Assembly: GCA_033065855.1 (NCBI GenBank)
Contig: JAVXUO010000983.1
Location: 62,001 to 126,000, forward strand
DNA from: Escallonia rubra
Taxonomy: Eukaryota; Streptophyta; Magnoliopsida; Escalloniales; Escalloniaceae
DNA: 64,000 bases
Direction: 5' to 3'
Shown: one piece after another, positions 21,655 to 37,530 of the stretch
Layout: every line of letters begins with the position of its first letter
Numbering within the stretch: the first letter of the stretch is position 1
The notes under the pieces: generated by a model
The model's input: the letters and a program-made list of their open reading frames with translations, nothing else
Told to the model about the DNA's origin: nothing
Databases searched by the model: none
Made by a program: the position numbers and the translations under genes

Positions 21655-23000
21655 CTTGTTTATTTTTTATATTTTTTTGGTGCATAGGAAATTAAAAGAC
21701 AAGTTTTATTACAATCCTATGATGCATATTCTATCGGCATCAGCTCTTAGCAAAGTCATCAACCCCTCAGGTGGTTGTTCGAAATATTTGAATGCTTTCC
21801 CTTGGTTGGCTCCCATCTTGGCCAAGAAATCTGCACACCTGTTTCCTTCCCAATATGGTTGTTTTGGTTGCTCTCAAAAGGAAGCTGCAGTCCAGGATTA
21901 GATTTGCCAGCAGTTGGAAGATGTTGGACTCTTTTGACACTAATTCTTTTGTTGTTTCAAAGTCCGTTTCTAGCACTGCTGCTTCTGTTTTGTTGTCCTT
22001 AATCCACATCAAGCCTTTTAGTATACCGTGGAGTTCAGCTTCAAGTGCATTGCACATAGGAAGGTTTCCCAATAAGCCTCCCAGCCAATCTCCCTTTTCC
22101 TTCTTTATGATTCCTCCAAAGCCCCCCATCTCCTCTTGCCTCATGCTTCCATCTGTGTTGATCTTCAATTGACCTGCAGAAGGGGGAGACCATAGTATTA
22201 ATCTGCGCATAATAATTTTCTCCGGTTTCTTTTTCTCGAACGCCATTTGCATTTCTGTGGCGTAATCCAGAGTATTCTTCCAAGACAATCAGTGTTGGTC
22301 ACCACTCCTTCAATGCATTCCTTGTTCTCTATCCTTCGAAACCTACCATAAGTTAGCAGCAAAAACATAATTCCGAGGTATATTACAAAACATAGCATTG
22401 TCTTTGTCTTTGTTTTGCAGATTTTCCCATAACCAGTACTTGATATTCAGTCTGGCAGATTTAGACAATTGGTTATCTGTCATCACTCATCTCCACATGT
22501 TAATAGCTTTAGTAGATTCTCTAAATATACGATTAGTGGTCTCTAACTGGTGATCGCATCTAAGGCAATGGCCTTCATTGGATATCTTTCGAATCATTCT
22601 TAAACTGTTAGAGAGCACTCTGTCCATCAAGCTTAGCCATATAAGCAAAATGATTTTCTGGGGATGTTTAATTTCCAGATCCAAATCCAATTCTCTTCTC
22701 TATTCCTCTCAGCACTATTATTATTGGTGATTAAATCATATGCACTTGCTATAATGAACTTACCTTTCGAGTAGCATTCCAGCAAGGTTGATCTTCCTTA
22801 CTGATTCCACAAGGGAGGTGTATTCTTTGAATTTCCATGCTTTCATCAGAGTTAACATATTGGTTCAGTAAAATTTGGTTCCAACAATCGTTTTGAATGA
22901 ACCTAGCAACTTTAAAGCCACCCATCTGTTCACTATGATTTTTTGACAAAGGTTCCTTGGCACACCACCAATGTTCCCAAAACTCAATTTGTTGGCCATC
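21655..23000 (-). pseudogene. LINE retrotransposon, 3' portion (zf-RVT and RNase H), minus strand
   Basis: This is the 3' part of a plant L1-type LINE, read right to left. Starting at the hAT insertion, the frame gives FWEHWW, then a degenerate linker, then the zinc-binding motif of the reverse-transcriptase C-terminus (ISNEGHCLRCDHQLETTNRIF at about 22530-22600, followed by a conserved W). An RNase H domain follows (LKINTDGSMRQ near 22150-22165, then NALEAELHGILKGLMW). A frameshift near 21875 moves the final part (GNRCADFLAKMG) into another frame, with a stop at 21709-21711. An A-rich tail lies at about 21655-21690. Frameshifts and stops show the element is dead. Confidence 0.85.
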
Positions 23001-26000
23001 CAGGGGCGGAACTAGGCTTGTACGAGGGGGTGCTATAGCCCCCCCTCAGATTTTGAAAAAATATATATATATAGTATTTTTTTTTTTCATTCGTAACTTT
23101 TCCTTTCTCTCTCTCTCTCCTCCTCTCTCGGCCGGCTCTCACAATCTCACTATCACAGTCAGTCACCGACTCACCGGACAGGCGGACACCGGCTCACCGC
23201 CGACACCGCGGCACGCCGGCAGACGGCAGCTCTCCTCCTCTCTCGGGCTCTCGGCTCTTTCAGGCGTGGCGACGGTGGCGTCAATCAAGCTCTCACACTC
23301 ACAGTCTCAAGAGTCACCGGTCACGTCGGCTGCCGGCATCTCTCCTCCTCTCTCGGCAGTCGGCTCTCTCAGCCACTGAGCCACCGAGGCTCGCCGCACT
23401 CCGACACCACCCACCGACCCGCGGTCACCGGTCGCCGTCCCCCGATTCCGAACTCTGAAGCGCGAAGCCGGTGATTGGTGAAGGCCTCCCCAATCCGGCG
23501 GTCCCCACCCCAACTCCGGCCAGTCCCCACCCAACTCCGGCGACTCCGGCCAGATCAGATCTGGCAGATCTAAGCTCACCTCTAAGTTGGCCAGTCCCCA
23601 CCCAACTCCGGCGACGCCGTTCTGATTTCTGAGGACTGAGGTCAGTGTGCATTTTGAACAATTTCTTTTGCTATTGAGAATTGATTATTTGATTAATTAT
23701 TTTAGGTTGTTAGTTGTGTATTTGATAATTTAGATTATTAATTGATGCTTTATGGATGTTAATCGTGCATTGAGCACTTAGATTTGAGATTGTTGATGGA
23801 GGATGAGACCCAATTGGATTTTTATCCCATTTGAGCATTGATTATTTGATTGATAATTTTAGGTTGTGTTAATTGTGCATTTAAAAATTGAGATTATTTT
23901 CATGCTGATTATATGTTGTTAATTGTGCATTGAGCATTTGAGAATTGAGAATTGAGATGGTTGATGGAGGATGGGACCCAATTGGATTGAGATGTCGGAT
24001 ATGTGATTTAGTTGAATGGTGGGTTGAAATTAAGTTAATTAGGTTAACGCGATAATAAAACATGACTGGAAAAGTAAAAGAATAAAATATTTGTAATTAA
24101 CTAGGTTATTTGATTGATAATTGATGGATTGATACTTAAAATAAAATATATTTTTTTCAGAATGGAAAGGTTCTTTAAAAAGAAAGCAAAGGTGGAAGAA
24201 TTATTGCAGTCTAATAAGAATGAGTCTCCGATTCCAACAGTAACGGACAAGGTTCCCATTGTGTATCGTGATATTCATTCCGGACATTCAAGCAGAGCTA
24301 GCGATGAGTTCAATTCTGATGAGCTTATTTCAGATCCTGGGTTGCGTCCGAATATTTTGGATTATGGTCCTAATGTTCGAGATAAAGTTCGACGAGCGTA
24401 TTGGTCGAATGGTCCTTGCCAACCTCGTCACCATAATTTTCCATTTACACAATTAGGAACTCAGTCTCGTCGATTTGTTTCTTCTTGGTTTGACATTTAT
24501 CCGAGTTGGTTGGAGTATAGTGTAGCAAAAGATGAAGCATATTGTTTGTGTTGCTACTTGTTCGGAAGTGTTCATGGGGAGCAAGGGGGTGGTGGTACTT
24601 TTGTTAGGCATGGTTTTAACGATTGGAGAAAGAATGAGAAATTGCAAAAACATGTTGGAGAAGTTGGTAGTGTACACAACCTTGCTTTAACTAAGTGTCA
24701 AGCCTTTGATAACCCTCAGCAGAGTATTGAAGTAGTTTTGTCCAAGCAAACAGATGAAAATAGGCTTCAATACCGTACTCGCTTGACTGCATCAATTGAT
24801 GTTATTCGGTTTCTCTTACGTCAAGGCTTGTCTTTCCGTGGGCACGATGAATCTGATGAATCTGAAAATCAAGGAAATTTTCTAGAACTGTTAGAGTTTA
24901 TTGCTGATTACAATGAAAATGTGAAAAAAGTCGTGTTGTCGAATGCTCCTCAGAACCTCAAATTAACATCACCAAAAGTTCAGAAAGAAATTGTTAGTGC
25001 CATTACCGGAGAAATAAGAGATGCAATTGTTAGGGACATGAAAACTGAATTATTTTCCATCTTAGTTGACGAGTGTCGTGATATTTCAGTCAAAGAACAA
25101 ATGGGAGTTGTCTTGAGATATGTGGACAAAAAAGGACGTGTGATTGAACGTTTTCTTGGTATTGCCCATGTAATATCGCTGCCTTATCATTGAAAGACGC
25201 GATTGACAGTTTATTTGCAATGCATGAATTGAGCATTTCAAGAATTCGTGGACAAGGCTATGATGGAGCAAGTAATATGCAAGGTGAATTCAATGGTCTT
25301 AAAACCTTAATTCAGAGGGAGAATGAAAGTGCTTATTATATTCATTGCTTTGCTCATCAACTTCAGCTAACTCTTGTAGCCGTTGCAAAAAAACATGCTC
25401 AGATTGCATTGCTTTTTAATTTGGTTGCTAAGGTAGTCAACACTGTGGGAGTTTCATGCAAGCGAAGAGATGTTATTCGAGAAAGTGAAGCCATTAGACT
25501 TGCTCGTGACCTTGAGAGTGGTGATATCGTCAGTGGTCGAGGTTTAAATCAAGAAACTAGCATCAAAAGAGCAGGAGAGACCCGTTGGGGATCACATTAC
25601 GGTGCATTATTGAATTTGAGTCAAATGTTTGCTTCGGTGATATGTGTGCTTAATAAGGTTGTTGAGGATGCTACAGATTATGAACAGAGAGGTGAAGCAT
25701 TGGGTCTTTTGAACTCGGTGCCAACTTATGATTTTGCCTTCAACATGCATTTGATGATAAATATTTTGGGGATGACGAATGAACTTTCACAAGCATTACA
25801 AAAGAAAGATCAAAACATTGTGAATGCAATGAAGTTGGTAAGTATAACAAAGCGACGATTGCAGGACTTTAGAGATCGAGGGTTGGAAAACTTGCTGGAA
25901 GAGGTCTCACAATTTTGTGTAAAACACGATATTGACGTATTGGACATGAGTGCGAGGTTTGTAGCCCCGGGGAGGCAAAGACGTAATGCTGAAGAAGGTA

Positions 26001-26814
26001 CAAATTTTTACCATTATCGTGTTGATATTTTTTTAACGGTTGTTGATTTGCAAATCAGTGAGTTGAATAATCGTTTCAGTGAGGTAACCACAGAGTTGCT
26101 TATTTGTATGGCATGTCTCGATCCAAGTGATGGTTTTTCTGCTTTTAATAAGCAAAAGTTGATACGTCTTGCACAGTTTTATCCATATGACTTTTCGCCG
26201 ATAGAGCTTAGGGTACTTCAAAGTCAGCTCGAGACTTATATTATGGATGTGCGCTCCTGTGAAGAACTTTATGAAGTCAGGGGAATTGGTGAACTTGTTA
26301 TAAAGTTAGTTGAGTTGAAAAAGGATGTGATATATCATTTGGTGTTCTTGCTTTTGAGATTGGTCTTACTTTTACCTGTTGCAACTGCTACTGTAGAAAG
26401 AGCTTTCTCTGCAATGAAGATAATAAAGACTCGACTTCGGAATCGCATGGGAGACGAATGGATGAATGATAGCTTGGTTTGTTACATCGAGAAGAATGTC
26501 TTCAAAACTATTACAAATGAGGCTATTATCAAACGCTACCAATATTCGGCGCCTCATCGAGTAGTTATTTAGTGCTTTCGTTTGTAAACACTGAAATGTG
26601 TATTTTGTATTCTCTTCTTTTGTGTTGTAAAGAGTCTTTAGTGGCTCTCATGAAACTTAATAAGACCTTTTAGATGCTTTTTAGTATGTTTTGTGTATTA
26701 TCGAAAAGTGCACTTTGTTTTTGTGTGCTATTTTACTTATAAAAATATTTATCTCCTTCGATATATTTTTAGTCTCCCCTGGGATGAAATCTTGGTTCCG
26801 CCACTGTGGCCATC
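22993..26814 (+). mobile_element. hAT transposon (3806 bp), near-intact, 8-bp target duplication
   Basis: The element spans 23001-26806. A perfect 8-bp direct repeat, TGGCCATC, lies at 22993-23000 and 26807-26814. The left end reads CAGGGGCGGAACTAGG and the right end, reverse-complemented, reads CAGTGGCGGAACCAAG. The left subterminal region contains a G-run/C-run palindrome (GGGGGTGCTATAGCCCCCC). A GC-rich leader (about 23100-23640), an apparent leader intron ending in TTTTTTTCAG at 24160, and one transposase gene fill the element. It sits inside the minus-strand LINE. Removing the element with one duplication copy gives an uninterrupted LINE reading frame across the junction, which independently confirms both ends. 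Confidence 0.95.
24162..26572 (+). pseudogene. hAT transposase with TTF-type zinc finger and HAT dimerisation domain, one frameshift
   Basis: Transposase of the hAT superfamily, of the type often annotated as TTF-type or MYM-type zinc-finger protein. It would cut and reinsert elements with matching ends in the nucleus. The first frame runs from ATG 24162 to a stop at 25191-25193 (343 residues). It contains the zinc-finger region (SSWFDIYPSWLEYS, AYCLCCYLFG, RHGFNDWRK). The second frame runs from about 25172 to 26572, with SRIRGQGYDGASNMQG and the C-terminal HAT dimerisation region (ATATVERAFSAMKIIKTRLR, then WMNDSLVCYIEK). The shift is at about 25169-25172, just before ALSLKDAIDSLF, and is probably a lost base. 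No other disruption was seen over roughly 800 residues, so inactivation is recent, or the frameshift may be a sequencing error. Confidence 0.9.
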
Positions 26815-27125
26815 TCCTGTGGTCCATTTGGTCCCTTTTTCCAGATAAGGGACCCCTTGAAGAATGCTTTTCCAGGTTTGTGATGCCCTTTGGCAGGTAG
26901 TCCAATCTTTTAGACTTTAATTTTTAATGTATTTCTCTCTTAGCACCTTCACCCAAAGCTAGATTATCCTGTATGAGAAGTTTCCATCCTAACTTGACAA
27001 AGTTGGCCAAGTTAGTGTTCCTAGCTTTCCTGAGACCAAGTCCTCCCAATCTGTAAGGTTGGCAAATTTTCTCTCAATTCACTATGAAAACTACGACAAG
27101 CGGTTACGTAATCTTGAATAAGAAG
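26807..27125 (-). pseudogene. LINE retrotransposon, 5' side of the hAT insertion, minus strand
   Basis: Continuation of the LINE beyond the hAT element. On the minus strand it reads KICQPYRLGGLGLRKARN (about 27020-27070), the conserved stretch after the LINE reverse-transcriptase palm, then NLANFVKLGWKLL, and after a gap TWKSILQGVPYLEKG and a GDG motif at the insertion point. A TGA stands where a conserved tryptophan codon is expected just before the KICQP motif. The upstream reverse transcriptase and endonuclease are not recognisable here, so the element is truncated or badly decayed. Confidence 0.8.
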
Positions 27126-27356
27126 ATGAAAAGTTGTCTTCTCCTCCCCCCGTGTGAAGCGGAGAGTGAAAACTCTCTTGCTACAGCCAATTCCCTCGGC
27201 AACTTGATAAGTTACAAGCCAGGGATCAAAGAACCAATGTGGATTAAATGAACTATTTGGTGCACCCTCGGATTGGATTGCACCTGATTATCTTGGCAAA
27301 GTTTGCCCATTCTGAAAGGAGGGATTTTCTGAGGTTCTGGCACCGAATAATTAACC
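27126..27356. other. Unassigned sequence between the LINE and the TRIM element
   Basis: Possibly further LINE sequence upstream of the recognised motifs, but I cannot align it with confidence. No gene is seen. Confidence 0.4.
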
Positions 27357-27715
27357 ATGTTTGTCAAGTCTCACATCGACAATACATGTGGTTTGAGATT
27401 AGTTCTTATATCTGGTGAACTTCTCCTTCTCTTGAACATGCTTTTGGGTTGGACACCATCTCCTTCTCTTGAGCATACTTTTGGGTTGGACACCAGGTTT
27501 AACATGGTATCAGAGCTAGGCCCCTGCCGCCTCATTCGATCCAACGGGACCACCTCTTATCCAAGAGAAGCACCTCTTATTCACACGCTTCGCGTGAGGG
27601 CAGGTGTCAAGTCCCACGTCCATAATACATGGGGTTTGTGATTGGTTCTTATATCTGATGGGCTTCTCTTTCTCTTGAACATGTTTTTTGGTTGGACACC
27701 GGGTTCAACAATGTT
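27357..27715 (+). mobile_element. TRIM (terminal-repeat retrotransposon in miniature), 349 bp, complete
   Basis: A complete miniature LTR element at 27362-27710. The 5' LTR (27362-27504) starts TGTCAAGTC and ends TTTAACA. The primer-binding site TGGTATCAGAGCTAGG at 27505-27520 matches the 3' end of initiator-methionine tRNA. The 3' LTR (27605-27710) starts TGTCAAGTCCCACG and ends TTCAACA. A perfect 5-bp target duplication, ATGTT, flanks the element at 27357-27361 and 27711-27715. Only about 100 bases separate the LTRs and nothing is encoded, as in TRIMs. The 5' LTR is longer because a unit of about 37 bp (CTCCTTCTCTTGA...GACACCA) is duplicated in tandem. Confidence 0.93.
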
Positions 27716-27798
27716 ATTGTTTAGGTAATGTCTCTTGAAAATGATTTACATGTTTCTGAAGAAGATTGGCCTTGTTCTCTAAAATAGCTTCCTCTACG

Positions 27799-28446
27799 GT
27801 TTATGTTGGAAATAATAAGGCAGTATGGAGAAATTGGACTGAAAATTGATCACAGCAGATTGCAATCAACAGACATAAATTTGAGAGAGAGCAAGAGAGA
27901 AATTCGAAGTATGGAAATGATCTGACCATCAGCCATATTTATAGACACCAAAGGGTGCCTAGAACATGTGCAAACAGTTGTGGCAGTTACGTGACTCTGC
28001 AGATGTTACTTAACAGTCACAATCTGTAGACATAATAGGTGCCATTTCGAATTTAAACAGATCTGAAATTTGTTTAATTTTGCCAAGGGCTCCTAGCGAG
28101 TGGGCCTAAAAACGCCTTTATGCCCCTGCTCCCTCCCCTGTCGTCGCCGGCGCGGGTGCGCGTGCGGTGTACCGCACATGTGCGAGTGCATGACCATACA
28201 TACCATGTGTTTCTAGAACAATATGGTATGTCACATGGTCATTTATATACCCTTAACTTTTCTATTTCTCAAGTCACGTGGGAACTCACTTCATGATTAT
28301 TTTCAACCTTATTAAATGTCAATCTTTGAGAGTTAATATCTCTCAAACCAATCAATCAATTTGATTGATTTTTTTTTGTAACTTATTCCTTGTAGTACAA
28401 ACTTTAATAAGGTAAGAATTAATATTGAAAAATTCCCAACAGTTTA
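27799..28446. mobile_element. Solo LTR (638 bp) with 5-bp target duplication
   Basis: The LTR spans 27804-28441. It starts TGTTGGAA and ends TTCCCAACA, with inverted ends of the TG...CA type. A perfect 5-bp direct repeat, GTTTA, lies at 27799-27803 and 28442-28446. No internal domain or second LTR is present, as expected after recombination between two LTRs of one element. The family (copia or gypsy) cannot be told from the LTR alone, and element orientation is not established. Confidence 0.85.
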
Positions 28447-30744
28447 TTGGTGTTCTTCTGTATAATCGGTATCTGTTTTTGGCTCGTGTGTGTTTTATCT
28501 CTGGCATAGAGCAAGGGTTGGGCTTTAGCTGAAATCCAGTCGGACCCAAGTTCAAAACCTGTCCCAATTTGATGCCTTCTTGCCAGTTGCCAGCATTGTC
28601 CATGTCTTAACCAACCATTTCTTCTGGAGACAGTGATGGGAACTTCTTTTTTTGACTTTTTTGTTGAAATATAACTATCTAAAAGCATCACAAACAAGAA
28701 AATTACATTCTCGTAGCTGAATCTATGAATTGTTAATAGTCCAGTGACCTTGACAGCTGAGGAAGTCGGCAAGTTGAGAGAATGAAGAACTCAAAAGAAA
28801 AATGGTAAATTTAAAGACCAAATGAAGCGGTCCACATTTTAGAAATGATTATCTACCATAAAATGTTTGAAGAGTGCTGCTTGTCGCTAAAGATGACTAA
28901 AGCGAAATAAACTCATATTAAAGGTTCTGTGCGTGCTTAGAGGCGTAAAACAGTTATTTGGGAATTGTTTCAAGGAAATGCACATTCTCCCTTTGAAAAT
29001 TTTCATCTTGAATCTTATTCTAACGATACGAATGTTGAAGTTTGAAACACTAACCTAATCTTTCGAATCCTTGTTGCGAAGTCGACAGATTATACGCTCT
29101 CTGATTAAATCATAACGACTTACTTTAATTTTGACAATATCAATATAAAATTACGTCGGATTTTTCCCGAAACATAATATAAAATCATATCTTCATTATC
29201 TAATCACACACATAACATACCGTTGGAAAGCGATTCAGTAATCACATCATTGTGAGAAAACGATGAATGTTTTCTCGTGGCAAGTGGTGGCGGCTGATGG
29301 TAGTTCTTCCTTAAGAAAGTTACTAACAGAATATGAGTTCTTACACAAACATATTTTTTAAATTCTCATTCATGATAACCCACTATAGTGTGAGCTCAAT
29401 CCATCATAACTCATTATTTCAATTAAGCGGATTGGGTCAGGTAAAAGCTTATATTTTCGTGTGCTCAGTCGGTTAAGTCAATAAAACCAATTGCAACTCT
29501 AATAAAAAGTCCATATGTACATTGTGAGTGTTTGACAACTAGACTATAGTATCATGGCATGGCCTATTGAATATTAATATACATTTTGTTCACCTAATAA
29601 CCAAACATGTTCCATGTACATAAAAAATGGAAAACAGAACCAGAACCAGAGAGGATAAAAAGCTTGTGAGATAACTCGCACGTTCACACATGCTCCTCCT
29701 CCCAAGGGATTACGTTAGTTCTACGGGATTATATTGGATTGCTAATGGAGTACTACCTTGTTTGTTCACTAAAACGCGTGCTCTCGAGCAAAACAAAATG
29801 GCAGTTAACGACTGTCCCTGACAAAATAAGAGTATGAGATCGGTGGGAATTTGTTTAAAATCATTTTCGAGAAAGTGTCCATGATTACAATCGGAGTGAG
29901 GACAGAGCACAAAACTCCCTGTGTAACATGGGCTTCATGATGTTTTCTTTGACTTCCCTTTCTTATGGACGCTCCATATAATAGTCACCACTTTCACAGC
30001 TAACCACGCCACTGTTGATGTTTGTTTTACAAAGTATACTCTGTTCATGCTGCGACTTTGTTGTCTGTGTGAAACCAACTCGGAGTCGCCCCCACGTTTC
30101 TCTGCACGTTTCGTGGGTGCACCTTTACCATTTCTTCCCGAGAGAAGCTTCTTGGGAGATTTTCTGGGATTCGAAGATTCCAACCTGTACCTAGGTTATA
30201 GAGAGACAAATGATTTTGAAACGAGGTATTTCTTTCTTCAGTTTTGAGGACTGAATAAATTTGTTCTTTTTGTAGCCATTAGATGATCTGGGTATACTGC
30301 ATTTGGCCAATTTTGGATTCTCTTGCTTACTAGTGAATCTGGGCATTGCTGATATCAGATTAGGAACCTACTTTTATGCTGTTTGGTCTTTTTTTGACCT
30401 GTATGTATTATAACATCTTGTAATAGGTGCTTTGGGTTTTGCCGGCATTGGGGTTTCATCCGGTGGGTTTGCTTGCATTTTGCTCGACTGCCTAGTCTTG
30501 GTGAAAATTGCAGTCTTTGGGGTTTCTTGGTAAGTGGATAATTTAGGTGTGTATGGCTCAAAATCTTGAATGGTTTTGGATAATTGGTATTTCTGGGTAG
30601 AGTTCTGTAATGATTTCATTTTATCATAGTTTGATGGGAAATATGATCGGAAATTCTCAAGATGTGTATGGGATGTAACATTGTTATACGGATGCTAGAA
30701 GTTAAACTCACATTTTCTCTGTAAGAGGAAATATAGTAGAAAAG
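28447..30744. other. Intergenic DNA and presumed PERK promoter and leader
   Basis: To about 28770 the sequence may be more decayed transposon material. From there it is AT-rich intergenic DNA without a recognisable gene. The last 700 bases are probably promoter and 5' UTR of the receptor kinase. A possible leader intron would run from a GTATTTC donor near 30225 to an AG just before 30731, but transcript evidence is needed. Confidence 0.45.
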
Positions 30745-36389
<5,645 letters not shown>

Positions 36390-37530
36390 GAGTGTGCTGC
36401 AACTGGAAAATTTAGCACGAATGAAATAGCGTTGCTATTTTGCGCAGGGGTCACTCACCACGCCCTCCAGATTGACTCTCCATTGAGGTTGAAATCGTGT
36501 AATTAGGTTCGAATGCCATTACCATGTACAATTCTTCGAGATACACACATTCCGTGTAATTTTGTTGTCACAGCTAACATGCTTCGTGTAGGGATAATTC
36601 TGTTTCACTTGTATTCAGTACACTAAAATTCATTGACACCTATCTTTCTTTCATCTTTGTACCTATATACCGTCTTCAGATCATGTTTTGATGTATACGT
36701 ATGAATATTCCTTAGTTTTTCCCTCAAAACCTTTACACTCTTTGTAACATTTTCATCCTGTGATGATAACTTAGTTTTGTTACCTTAAATCCTACTTGTG
36801 GACATTTGTGCAGCTTCAGAAGCTGAAGGATAGGAGTACTTTTGGGGCTTGTCTGGTTATATGGGAGGCTAATAAAGATTTTCTACAATTTTTGCACAGG
36901 CTTGTTTAAGCCCTCGAGGGTGTGTCCTGGAATTGGTTTGAAAAATGGGGTCTCCTTGATAAATAGGTTGATCATGGTACAACCAAACACTCATTGAACA
37001 GCCTATTAGCATGCAGCCAACACATTTAGGTGAGAAATCTTCATCAGCCAATTAAAAAGTGCCAAGAGATCCATTTTTTTTCTTTTTTCAAGAAGACCAT
37101 GGGATCACTAATTTCAATGTAATTACAATTCTGAAAAACCTGCACTTAAACGCTAAAAAGTTTGTGAATACGAGTTAACAATAAATCCGCTGAATTTAGT
37201 GGTCAGAGAGAAGAGTTTCATGTAACTATGTGACATTAAAACTTATGTCTGCTTTTCTCTTCTACTCTTTCTATTTTTAAAATTAAAATTTTTAGACTTT
37301 CGGAATATATATAAAATTAATTTTTAAAAAAAAAAGGACAAGGAACAAACAGTTTTTGGTAAGACGACGTCGTGTGAAAGATTCCGTTTCAAAGCGGAAC
37401 CCCTTCGCGAAAGGGAACGTGCGATAGAATAAGAAGAAGAAACGACGACCCACTACGGAATTGCTTGCAGCAAAGAGTGTGTGTGTGTGTGTGTGTTTCC
37501 AGAGAGAGAAAGTAGTGTGAGAGGAGAGAG
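36390..37530. other. PERK 3' flank and promoter of the TMEM33-like gene
   Basis: About 1.1 kb without a recognised gene. The first part presumably holds the PERK 3' UTR. The last 100 bases are purine-rich leader sequence with a GT microsatellite just before the next ATG. Confidence 0.5.
37477..37496 (+). repeat. (GT)10 microsatellite in the presumed 5' UTR
   Basis: Ten GT units about 35 bases upstream of the ATG at 37531, in the presumed leader of the TMEM33-like gene. Likely length-polymorphic. Confidence 0.9.

Noticed and set aside
27357..27715. Cassandra-type TRIM
   Set aside because: The LTRs contain no 5S rRNA-like promoter; a generic TRIM fits better.
36500..36520. GGTTCGAATGCC resembling a tRNA B box
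   Set aside because: No complementary T stem, anticodon arm or acceptor stem around it.
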